Assembly (NCBI GenBank): GCA_028693445.1
Contig: JAQUVI010000005.1
Span: 62,001-126,000 of the forward strand
DNA from: Candidatus Absconditabacteria bacterium
Lineage (GTDB): Bacteria > Patescibacteriota > Gracilibacteria > Absconditabacterales > Absconditicoccaceae
DNA: 64,000 nucleotides
Direction of reading: 5' to 3'
Part shown: one piece after another, positions 55,779 through 64,000 of the stretch
How the letters are laid out: each line of letters begins with the position of its first letter
How positions within the stretch are numbered: the stretch's first letter is position 1
Notes under the pieces: generated by a model
What the model was told of the DNA's origin: nothing
The model's input: only the letters and a program-made list of their open reading frames with translations
Databases searched by the model: none
Program-made: the position numbers and the translations under genes

Positions 55779-55799
55779 GTTTATTGATTAGAGATTAAA

Positions 55800-57104
55800 T
55801 TACTGTACTACGATTTGTCATTGGTACATTCACATTGTTCAACATACAATTGCATATTGTCATTTTTGAAGATTTGTGAATTTATAAACAATAGGCTGAT
55901 TCTTTTTGATAGGGCGAATAGTTTTGTCTAATTTTGGAATAAGCATATTTACCATACATCATCTTCAATCACTATTTGGTGTGATAATAAATTCGTAATT
56001 TTTACCAGCTTCTAAAGTGATTTTTTGTGGTATCATTTGATATCAGTCATGTTCTATATTTATGGTTTCATATGGTAATGTAGAGTTAAATTGTTGTTCT
56101 ATTATAGGTTGTTGTGGCGCTCTTGTTCAAAGTAATGTTCGACTATTATTGATCATAAATATTCCAAAAAATATTATAATCACTCAGATGATAGTGTGCA
56201 ATAGCGTAAACTTTTTTTCTTTGATATATGAGCTTCCTAGTCCCAATCCAAATAAAACTGGCATTGTACCTAGTGCAAATATAGTCATAATCAATCCTCC
56301 TTGTAAAATATTTCCACTACTTATTGCAACTAATTGCATAGAAAGAGTAAATCCACAAGGAAGAAAAAAGGTTAGAGCCCCTATTATTGGTGCAAAAACA
56401 GGGTTTTTTGTTGTGAGAGTTTTTTCTGTTCGTTTTTTTGGAAGATGAATTCCAAGAGAGCTAATACTTGGTACTATTTTGAGTACGTGTAGTCACATCC
56501 ATAATACAACTATTCCTACTATCAAGGTAAAAATACTTGTCATTGTTAATGAAATAGCGAATGTTTGACCTAGTAAACCAAGAATTGCTCCACCAATAAA
56601 AAATCATCAAATTCTTCCTAAATGAAATGATAGATGGGTTTTGATTAGTCATTTAGTTCATCTCGTAGTATCAGTATATTCTCAAAACCCAAGAACAATA
56701 CTTCACACAATAGCTAAACATGTAGAAACAGATGCAATGATTCCTGTTAGAAGAGCAATTCCATATGATAGTTTTCCATCTGAAGATGGTACATATTGAG
56801 CGATATCTAATTTATTTCATAGTATTATCAGAAAAATAATAACGACACTTGCTATGATGATATTGCTTCGTTGTTTTTCTCTTTTTGTCGGTTTGTTTTG
56901 TTCTTTAGATGTAGTGTATCCTAATGATTTAATTGTTTTTTCTATTTCTTTGATGATGTTTTCGTTTTGTATTTCCAAATCTACAATTCCTTTTTTTACA
57001 GAAATATTTTTTATTTCTACTCATTTATGTTTTTCTAATCAATTTTTGATGAGCATTTCACATGACGCACAATGCATTCCTTTTATATATAAGGTTTTTT
57101 TCAT
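55800..57104 (-). CDS. HMA domain - sulfite-exporter-like (SafE/DsbD-like) - cupredoxin fusion
   Basis: 434 codons, ATG 57104 to TAA 55800-55802. N-terminal metal-binding GMHCASCE domain; six-helix membrane region of the SafE/UreH-like family (ALTFFLPCGFTLSMQLVAIS, FHLGRIGGFFIGG); C-terminal cupredoxin-like fold with a possible Cu site (GCMVNMLIPKL ... YAIVCGTMGMYQG: Cys and Met ligands). It lies between copA and the small His/Cys protein in the operon and probably passes copper across the membrane. Note the Phe-Leu-Pro-Cys-Gly motif. Confidence 0.88.
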
Positions 57105-57170
57105 TATAAAAATAAGATATGTAAAAATTGTAATGTACCCTAAAAGGTAAATCAGAATTTTTTTAATATC

Positions 57171-57563
57171 TTATATTAAATTAACTATAATTCAGACTAA
57201 ATCAGAGAAATTGTTTAATTTGTTGTCTGTTTTTCGTCACGGAGGACTATGTATTATTGTTGATAGATGTGTAATTTTTTTTATTTCTTGAGTAATAAGA
57301 TTGATTGGTGCAACTGAAAAATAATTCTGACAAAAGGTTTTGAGAGATAATTTTGTATTCGAATATTCGTTTGAATAAACAAGTTCGCAGCAATCTATAT
57401 TGTTTTGGTCTGGTGTGTTTTCATTTGCACTGGTATGTGTTTGATGACAATGTGATGATGTATTTTGTTTGTGATCAAAAAAATCCATGGTACTTGCATG
57501 TACAAGAGCATTTGCTGAGAAAAGATATATTATTCAACTGAGTATTCAGAGAACTCTTTTCAT
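57171..57563 (-). CDS. small secreted His/Cys-rich protein
   Basis: 130 codons, ATG 57563 to TAA 57171-57173. Signal peptide-like start (VLGILSGIIYLFSANALVHA), HCHQTHTSANENTPDQNN + IDCCELVY with His and two Cys, then a C-terminal hydrophobic segment (LVGIIVNLI). A UGA after HSPP is Gly, otherwise the protein would stop 22 residues earlier. It sits second in the copper operon and is a candidate periplasmic copper binder. Confidence 0.68.
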
Positions 57564-57583
57564 GGGAGATAAAAGAAGATAAA

Positions 57584-57856
57584 TTATTTGTTTTGAGCTG
57601 TTTTGACTATAGTAAGTATTTCTTGGATCATTTCGTGTTGTCTTTTTTTGTTGTCTGATTTGATGGCGTCTACAAAACAACAAGAAAGATGTCCTTCCAA
57701 TAATTGTAAGTTTGTAGATTTAAGTAGTCATATCACAGCAAGATTTTGTTGAATAACATCTATACAGTATTGATCGTTTTCTGCCATAGTGATTATTTTG
57801 TCTAAGAGAGTTCTTGCTTTTTTGAGAGATGTAATAGTTTTTTTGTCTGTTTTCAT
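57584..57856 (-). CDS. csoR: CsoR-family copper-sensing repressor
   Basis: 90 codons, ATG 57856 to TAA 57584-57586. Three-helix CsoR/RcnR fold with the metal-ligand triad Cys (NDQYCIDVIQQ), His (LEGHLSCC) and Cys. The conserved Cys-His-Cys pattern indicates Cu(I) sensing. It is the first gene of the operon and a palindromic operator precedes it. Confidence 0.9.
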
Positions 57857-57883
57857 TTGATTGTTCTGATATAAATTTGATAT

Positions 57884-57932
57884 ACCTATACCTAGGGTAT
57901 AGGTGTTATAGTCGAAAAGAAAATAAAAGCAA
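57884..57932 (-). promoter_or_regulatory. copper-operon promoter with CsoR-type operator
   Basis: Minus-strand TTGCTT (57932-57927) and TATAAC (57910-57905) with 16-base spacing form a sigma70-like promoter. Immediately downstream is the perfect palindrome ACCTATACC-TAG-GGTATAGGT (57884-57904), of the TATACC/GGTATA type bound by CsoR proteins. Binding here would block transcription start. Confidence 0.82.
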
Positions 57933-57947
57933 GAGATTTTTGTTTTT

Positions 57948-58217
57948 TTATAATTGTTGTTGAAGTAATGCTTTATATTTTTCTATTTCTTGTTTGAGTT
58001 GTTCGTTTTCTTGTAAAAGTGTTTGTACTCTTTGTACTTGCTCTTGTAACATTTGTTCTAAATTAAAATTCTGATTTTTTAGTCAATTTAGTTGTTCCAT
58101 TGTTTCGTTTAATTTTTTTTCTATTGAGATATTTCATAAATCTGCAAGATTTTTATTTTGTAAAGAACATCATGTTAGAAGTAATAGTGGAATAATTAGT
58201 AAAAAGAGTTTTTTCAT
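57948..58217 (-). CDS. small coiled-coil lipoprotein
   Basis: 89 codons, ATG 58217 to TAA 57948-57950. Lipobox LLTGC (Cys17; Gly is UGA), then an uninterrupted Gln/Glu/Leu coiled coil (QEQVQRVQTLLQENEQLKQ). Lipid-anchored rod of unknown partner; size similar to Lpp-type spacers but no homology seen. Sits 91 bases upstream of csoR on the same strand. Confidence 0.75.
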
Positions 58218-58426
58218 AAGAAATATGGCAATATTTAAAAAATATTTTATTTTTAATACTTGATTCTTTTATATATTTATATGTTTCTTTATCAACAATA
58301 TATATTTGTATTTATTGGGAAAATTTGTGAATTAATTTATAAAAAGCAAATAAGTGTTTGACTTTTATTATCTAATCTTTATAGGTATTTTTTAATAAAA
58401 ACAAAAACAAATAAAAACTAAAACAT

Positions 58427-60133
58427 ATGGGAACGTCAGAGAATAACGAAGAAATTCTTCGTTTAACATCAGAAAATTTAAAACATAAGCAGACTATTTC
58501 CTATTTGTCAAAAATAGGTCAGTTCTCTTATAAAATCACAAGAAATGTTAATAAGGTATCAGATTTGACCGAGTTCTGCAAAATCATACATCAAGAATTA
58601 ATGAAAATTATTGCATGTGAAAATTTTTACATAGCATTGTATGACGATAACAGAAAAGAATTTCATTTCCCTTATCACGTAGATAAATATGATAAGATTG
58701 ATGATGATACCTATATGAAATTACCAGGTTCATTGACTGATTACATTAGAAGGTCAGGTAAAGCTATGTTGATTGACGATATCGTTGAAGATGATCTTTA
58801 TCAAAAAGATGAAATTGTTAAAATGATAGGTGAACCTACTTCTATTTGGATGGGCACTCCTTTGTTTTCGGCAGAGGAAAATGTAATTGGCGTGGTAGCA
58901 GTTCAGAATTATGAAGATAAATCTGCATATAAAGAAGCTGATTTGTCTCTTTTGAAACAGGTATCTAGATTTATTGGTGTAGAAATTGAGCTTTTGCGGG
59001 CAAAGCAAAATGCAGAAAAAGCAAATAAGCTTAAGTCTGAATTCTTGGCTAATGTATCTCATGAAATTAGGACACCTATGAATGCTATCATGGGATTTGC
59101 TGGAATATTGTCTAGGAGTGTGTTGTCTTTGGAGCAACAAGATTATTGCTATATAATAGAAACCAATGGACAAAAATTATTGGATTTATTAGACGATGTT
59201 CTTGATCTTTCGAAAATTGAGAGTGGTAATGTTGATTTAAAAATAGAAGAGGTTGATTTAAAGCCATTTTTCCAATCTATATTTTTTAATTTTACAAATA
59301 CTATTTCTCTAGACAAAAAAGAATCAATTGATATTGTCTTTTCCAATAAAAGTCCTGATATTAAAGTATATTTGGATCCAAAAAGATTGCAGCAAATTGT
59401 AGATAATTTGATTACCAATTCTATAAAATTTACAGAGAAAGGTCTTATAAAATTTGGCTATACTATTGTGAATGATTTTATAGAGATTGAGGTAAAAGAT
59501 ACTGGTCTCGGTATCGTCGAAGAATATAAAGATAAGATTTTTGAAAAGTTTTATCGTATTCAAGACGATAGATTATCAAAAAATGGTCAAGGGCTTGGTC
59601 TTGCAATTTGCAAAAGTCTTGTAACTAAAATGGGAGGAGAAATTTGGGTTGAAAATAACGATCCTTGTGGTAGTTCATTTCGTTTTAAACTACCTTATCG
59701 TCCTGTTGAAAGTGTAAAATCTTCTGATATCAAAAACAATACGGAAGTTTTTGAAGAATACCAAAAATTAGATTTTACTGATAAAGTCATTCTATTGGTT
59801 GATGATGAAAGTATTAATATTCTTTTGTTAGAAACCATTTTAAAGGCAACTAATGCAGTGTTAATTTCCGCAAAAAATTCTCAAGAGGCAATAGATTTTG
59901 TATTGGATCAAAAAATTGATTTGATATTGATGGATTGTAAAATGGATGGGAATTCCAAGGCAGGAATTTATGCAACAAAGGAAATTCTTAAACACAGGCA
60001 AATTCCTATTATTATGCAAACAGCTTATGTGAATGGTATAGAATTAGAAGCTATGCAAGCTGGCTGTGTTGGATATATTAGTAAACCTATTAATCATCAT
60101 CAATTATTGTTGATGATTAATAAATATTTATAA
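58427..60133 (+). CDS. hybrid sensor histidine kinase (GAF-HisKA-HATPase-REC)
   Basis: 568 codons, ATG 58427 to TAA 60131. GAF domain (about 45-190), HisKA with phospho-His in VSHEIRTPMN (residue 212), HATPase (NLITNSIKFT, DTGLGI, GQGLGLAICKSL), and a C-terminal REC domain with phospho-Asp in LILMDCKMD (about 503). No membrane segment. All 27 glycines are GGN and no UGA is used; one CGG (58997-58999) falls on an Arg position in ELLRAKQNAEKANKLK. This is standard-code usage and points to recent transfer, probably from a Bacteroidota-like donor. Confidence 0.93.
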   Translation: MGTSENNEEILRLTSENLKHKQTISYLSKIGQFSYKITRNVNKVSDLTEFCKIIHQELMKIIACENFYIALYDDNRKEFHFPYHVDKYDKIDDDTYMKLPGSLTDYIRRSGKAMLIDDIVEDDLYQKDEIVKMIGEPTSIWMGTPLFSAEENVIGVVAVQNYEDKSAYKEADLSLLKQVSRFIGVEIELLRAKQNAEKANKLKSEFLANVSHEIRTPMNAIMGFAGILSRSVLSLEQQDYCYIIETNGQKLLDLLDDVLDLSKIESGNVDLKIEEVDLKPFFQSIFFNFTNTISLDKKESIDIVFSNKSPDIKVYLDPKRLQQIVDNLITNSIKFTEKGLIKFGYTIVNDFIEIEVKDTGLGIVEEYKDKIFEKFYRIQDDRLSKNGQGLGLAICKSLVTKMGGEIWVENNDPCGSSFRFKLPYRPVESVKSSDIKNNTEVFEEYQKLDFTDKVILLVDDESINILLLETILKATNAVLISAKNSQEAIDFVLDQKIDLILMDCKMDGNSKAGIYATKEILKHRQIPIIMQTAYVNGIELEAMQAGCVGYISKPINHHQLLLMINKYL

Positions 60134-60138
60134 ATTTT

Positions 60139-60167
60139 GAAAAGAGGGGATTTTTCTCCTCTTTTTT
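60139..60167. terminator. bidirectional rho-independent terminator
   Basis: AAAAGAGG / CCTCTTTT stem with T-runs on both strands, between the convergent kinase and glmS genes. Confidence 0.85.
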
Positions 60168-61988
60168 TTATTTTACAGTAACACTTTTGGCGAGGTTTCT
60201 TGGCTTGTCAATGTTTTTTCATAGAATATCGGCTGTGTGATAGGCAAGTAGCTGTCCAACGATAACTGTGATAAATGGATAGATATCGTCAATTGTTTTT
60301 GGGATTTTTATGGTATAGTCAGATCCTTCTATTTCTTTGTCTGAAACTGCTATAACTTTTCCGTTTCTTGCTTTGATTTCTTGGATTGAAGATAGATTTT
60401 TTTCAAAAAGAAAATCTTGTGGACAAAATATCACACTCGGAATTTTCTCGTCAATGAGTGCCAATGGTCCATGCTTCAGCTCGCCAGAAGGATAACTTTC
60501 GGAGTGAAGATAGGTAATTTCTTTGAGTTTGAGACTACTTTCGTTGGCAATAGGAAATTGGTAATGTCTTCATAGGAAAAAGAAGTTATTGTATTTTTTT
60601 AATTCTTGTGCTAGTTCTCTGATTTGTGTTTGGTCTGCGAGGAGGTCTTCGATCATTGTGGGAACCTTGGCAAGTTCTCGCAGGATTTGTTCGTATTTTG
60701 CTTTTGGGAGAGCTCTCTTTTTCCCTAGAAATAGGGCTAATAAGAGGATACAGCTTAGCTGGGCAGTGAATGCTTTTGTCGAAGCAACTCAGATTTCGGC
60801 TCCAGCTCTCGTAAATAATCCGTAATCGGTTAGACGAGAAATAGTCGATCCTACGACATTTACGATACCAAAAGTGTGTCATCATTTCTCTTTGATCATC
60901 TTGAGTACTTCTATGCTATCTGCAGTTTCTCCTGATTGAGAAATGAAAACATAGAGTGTTTTTGAATTGACGTTGATATTTCTATATTCGTATTCGCTTG
61001 CAATTTCACAGGATGCAGGAATTCCTGCAAGGTTTTCCATCCAGAGTTTTCCTAGTGATCCTGCATTGTATGATGTACCACAACCGATGAATACAATATG
61101 TTCGAAATTTTCGTTTTGCATACCGTGAAAAGCTTCAGCATTTAATATTTTGTTTTGAAAATCTACTCTTCATTTAAAAATTCTTCTGATAATATTTGCT
61201 TGTTCAAAAATTTCTTTGAGCATAAAATGTTTGTAATTTCCTTTGGAGCTTTCTATTTCTTTGATGTCCATTTCTTCAAAAGGTTTTTGAGTTGGAATCC
61301 CTTTGGAAGTGACAGTATATTCGTTGTTTTTGATATGCAAAAGATCCCCATCTTCAAGATAGGTGAGTTGATCAACATAGCCAATAAGTCATTGTTTATC
61401 AGAAGATAAGAAAAAATTATTGTCTTTGTCGTGTCCGAAAAGAAGTGGACTTCCTATTTTTGCAGCGATCATTTCACCTGGGGCAAGCGGAGAAACTATC
61501 AATAAAGCATAAGCTCATTTGATAATCTGAAGTATTTTTTCTACGGTTTCCAAGAAGTTTCCGTTTCGATGTTCGGTCAAGAGATTGGCTATTACTTCGC
61601 TGTCGGTTTGTCCATAAAATTCGTATCATTTGGCGATAAGTTCTTGTTTGAGTTTGTGATAATTTTCGATAATTCCATTGTGGACCAGATAGAATTGTTG
61701 TTTGTTGTCGTAGTGAGGATGCGTGTTGTTTTCTGTGATTCCTCCATGAGTCGCTCGACGAGTGTGAGCAATTCCAAATGAAAATTGTTCTTCGGCGTTT
61801 ATTTCTTTTTGTACTTTTTCTGAAAGGTTGGAAACTTTGCCGATGGCTTTAACTAGTTTGATTTCTTTTTGATTTCCAACTAATAATCCGGCTGAATCAT
61901 ATCAGCGATATTCCAATCTTTTGAGTCCGTTGAGGAGAATATTTTGCGCATGGGTTTCTTTTCCTTGATATCAGAATATTCCGCACAT
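60168..61988 (-). CDS. glmS: glutamine-fructose-6-phosphate aminotransferase (isomerizing)
   Basis: 606 codons, ATG 61988 to TAA 60168-60170. N-terminal glutaminase with Cys2 nucleophile (MCGIFGYQGKE), RGYDSAGL, and HTRWATHGG where Trp is CGA (61755-61757). Two SIS domains with GCGTSYNAG, SQSGETADS and ASTKAFTAQ, and the closing KSVTVK. It makes glucosamine-6-phosphate for peptidoglycan. Length equals typical GlmS. UGA-Gly occurs in every domain. Confidence 0.96.
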
Positions 61989-62304
61989 GAGTTGATCTTA
62001 TGAGTTAAAAGTCTTAGTTTTTTCTTTCCAGTCTTTGAGTGTTAATCTCTTTATTTCTCCATGAATAATCTCTCCAGTAAGAAGTTTCCACAAAAGATAA
62101 GTAACTGCGCATTGTTCGCATTTTGTTCATCATCAAAAAGTACACCCTCACTCTTTTTCTCGGAGTTGTAAACAGAAGTTTAGTTCGTGGAGATAGGTGT
62201 CTTGCATTGAATGTTGTTTTGTGTAAAAGATTAGATTCCCGCAGCAACTGGCAAGGCGGGAATGACAATATGGATTGTCACGCTTACGCTCTCAATAACT
62301 TAGA
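61989..62304. other. 316-bp intergenic region with one REP-like element
   Basis: Between glmS and the split-barrel gene. The element AGATTCCCGC, spacer, GCGGGAATGACA (62233-62266) is the CCCGC variant of the dispersed palindrome. Short open stretches on either strand show no similarity to genes. The glmS promoter should be here. Confidence 0.5.
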
Positions 62305-62646
62305 TTATCAAATAATTTCTAATTTGTCTAAGTCTCAAATTTCGTTTATGGTAATTAGGATGGCGTGTTTTACGATGAAACCTTTGCTTTTTTCTTGAGC
62401 GATTTGGAAAATTTCTCCAGAATTAAAAAGTTCTACTGTCCCTCTAAGTCTATAATAACCACCAATTACGCAAATATTTTTGTTTGCTTGGAGATTTGCA
62501 ATTGTTGTTGTCATTTGACAGTTTGCGACAAGTAATTTGTTGTCGATAAATCAAAGTGATATTACGATGTTTGCATTTGGTTGGTTTTTGTTCGCTGTCG
62601 CGAGAATTACTTTGCTACCTTCTTTGAAATTTTCTTGTCGATTCAT
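62305..62646 (-). CDS. pyridoxamine-phosphate-oxidase-like flavin split-barrel protein
   Basis: 113 codons, ATG 62646 to TAA 62305-62307. EGSKVILATANKNQPNANIV, then NKLLVANCQMTTTIANLQAN and VIGGYYRLRGTVELF + NSGEIFQIA follow the beta-barrel order of PNPOx-like proteins. UGA occurs late (EIGDLDKLEIIG). Enzymatic partner unknown; a flavin cofactor is inferred from the fold. Confidence 0.75.
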
Positions 62647-62670
62647 GGCTGGAAGGTTATGGGGTAAATT

Positions 62671-64000
62671 TTAGATTACAATATTTAGAATTTTTCATGG
62701 TATATAGATTATTTTTTTTGGTTCTCATGCTAGATGTGTGGAAAGTTTAGGGTCTGATTTTACTATTTGCATTACATCTTCCTGTGTTGTTTCTTTGTTG
62801 ATTTCAATATCTCATCTTATTTTACCATTAAATTGTACTCAGATTTTTACTGTGTCTGAGACTAAATAACTTTCGTCATAACTAGGCCAAACTGTAGTAG
62901 TGAAAACAGAATAATTATTTCCTAAGTTTTCCCAGAGTTCTTCTGCGAGATGTGGAGCAAAAGGCGCTACAAGAATTACTAGTTTTTCAAATGTATCTTT
63001 GGAAATTATTGTTTGATCAGTTAAGTGATTTACCAAAATCATCAGCTGAGAAATAGCTGTGTTGAATTTGAATCCATCGATATCTTCGGTGAGTTTTTTG
63101 ATCGTTTGATGAAGTTGGGTAAGATTTGTTTTTGGCTCTTCTTGGTCGCTGATTTTGTCTTTGAGAGCAACGATTTTATCTAGGAATTTTTTGATTCCTT
63201 TCATTCCATTTGTGCTTCGTGCAATTGCTTGTTCAAAAGGGCCCATAAACATTTCGTAGGTTCTGAGTGTGTCAGCGCCATATTCTGCGATAATATCGTC
63301 AGGAAGCACGACATTTCCTCGTCTTTTGGACATTTTACGACCGTCTTCAGCCATAATTAATCCTACTTTGTGATATTTTTCGAATGGTTCTTCTTTTGTA
63401 ACAACTCCTATATCAAATAAGAATTTTTGTCGAAATCTAGCGTAAATCATATGTCTGGTTACGTGTTCTGCACCACCAACATAAACGTCTACATTTCCTC
63501 GGTATTTTTCATTTTCTGGACTGACGAGTTGTTTGTCGTTTTTGTTGTCCATATATCTGAGTCGGTATCGACTAGAACCAGCTCGTCCTGGCATGGTGTT
63601 GGATTCTCTTTTTGCTGGTTTTCCGCATGCTGGACAGGTGGTGTTTATTCGTTCATTGATGGCAGCAAGTGGTCATTCTTCTGTTCCTGTTGGCGCGTAA
63701 TTTTCTACGTCTGGAAGAGTGAGAGGGAGATCTGATTCGTTCATAGGAACGATTCCACAATCATCACAGAAAACCACTGGAAAAGGTTCTCCTCGGTATC
63801 TTTGGCGGGAGAATACTCGGTCTTGGATTTTGAAGTTTGCTTTTTTACCTCCGATATTATTTTTTGATAATCGTTCTTGCATTTTTGCGATAGCCTCGTC
63901 AGAAGTGAGTCAGGTAAATTCTTTAGAATAGAACAGTTTTCATTTTCAAGTTACTGGTTTGTCGTCATTTTCTAAACGTTTTCTGGCATATTCTTGTGTT
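62671..64000 (-). CDS. leuS: leucyl-tRNA synthetase, C-terminal part
   Basis: Runs off the right edge; stop TAA 62671-62673; about 443 residues present. Conserved Trp sites are CGA: MPGWAGSSWYWLRYMD (63583, 63568, 63562), QDWVFSRQRYWGEPFP (63817, 63793) and AWSTNG (63217). Signature KMSKR followed by GNVVLPDD, CDDCGIVPM zinc-like motif, an anticodon-binding HLAEELWENLG, and the LeuRS C-terminal domain. It charges leucine; the missing N-terminus holds HIGH and the editing domain. Confidence 0.95.

Noticed and set aside
58754-59173. 139-codon minus-strand ORF in the histidine kinase
   Set aside because: Antisense of GAF and HisKA domains; no support.
62014-62268. 84-codon minus-strand ORF between glmS and the split-barrel gene
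   Set aside because: Spans a REP-like element and has no recognisable content.

Overview
The window is a low-GC bacterial chromosome segment that only makes sense under a non-standard genetic code. Read with the standard code nearly every gene is cut into pieces by TGA. Read with UGA as glycine they become full-length, conserved proteins: P-loops, lipoboxes, an LPXTG-like signal and TPR repeats all have UGA at obligatory Gly positions. In addition CGA (and probably CGG) sits where tryptophan is invariant: HTRWATHG of GlmS, GWAGSSWYWLRY and QDWVFSRQRYWGEP of LeuRS, CEEWAFFRGEC of a DUF333 protein, ISWQYP of prepilin peptidase and YLGWI of a TspO-like protein. Arginine uses AGA, AGG, CGT and CGC. 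UGA=Gly with CGA/CGG=Trp is the code described for Absconditabacteria (SR1; NCBI table 37), so I place the organism there, in the CPR/Patescibacteria. A tRNA with anticodon UCG at 12344-12414 is the likely decoder of CGA/CGG.

Layout. 1-4 kb: a partial helical protein, dispersed repeats, an AGOG-type DNA glycosylase, an AbrB protein and an efflux adaptor lipoprotein. 4.2-12.4 kb: a very long RND permease, a peptidoglycan-hydrolase-like protein, thymidylate kinase, a VanY-like carboxypeptidase, GrpE and the UCG tRNA. 12.5-29.8 kb, mainly minus strand: a 1757-residue protein of unknown function, a helical-repeat protein, an LPXTG-like surface protein, membrane proteins, prepilin peptidase, a flippase, a degenerate pyruvate-kinase-like protein, a KH-domain ATPase of the PilT family and a secreted DUF333/Kazal protein. 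29.9-42.6 kb: two membrane proteins, CTP synthase, a leucine-rich-repeat surface protein, a papain-like lipoprotein, ComM, a four-helix-bundle protein, a TspO-like protein and small secreted or membrane proteins.

42.6-53.2 kb is an accessory island abutting the 3' end of a tRNA-Ser(GGA) gene. It has a Panacea-type antitoxin with a candidate toxin, a TPR protein, a tyrosine recombinase, a terminase-small-subunit-like protein, a DUF4238 protein and two overlapping serine recombinases, the last of which reads into the tRNA. Its genes use UGA as Gly, so the island is adapted to the recoded host.

53.4-58.2 kb is a copper-resistance operon on the minus strand (CsoR, small His/Cys-rich secreted protein, HMA-SafE-cupredoxin protein, CopA) with a palindromic CsoR-type operator beside a sigma70-like promoter. 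58.4-64 kb holds a hybrid histidine kinase with no UGA codon and CGG at an Arg position (probable recent transfer from a standard-code donor), GlmS, a flavin-type split-barrel protein and the 3' part of LeuRS.

Starts lack Shine-Dalgarno motifs and sit in A/T-rich leaders, and converging genes often share TTAA stops. The surface and secreted proteins (hydrolase, VanY, Kazal inhibitor, LRR, sorted protein, lipoproteins) fit the epibiotic or predatory lifestyle reported for this phylum, but that link is inference.
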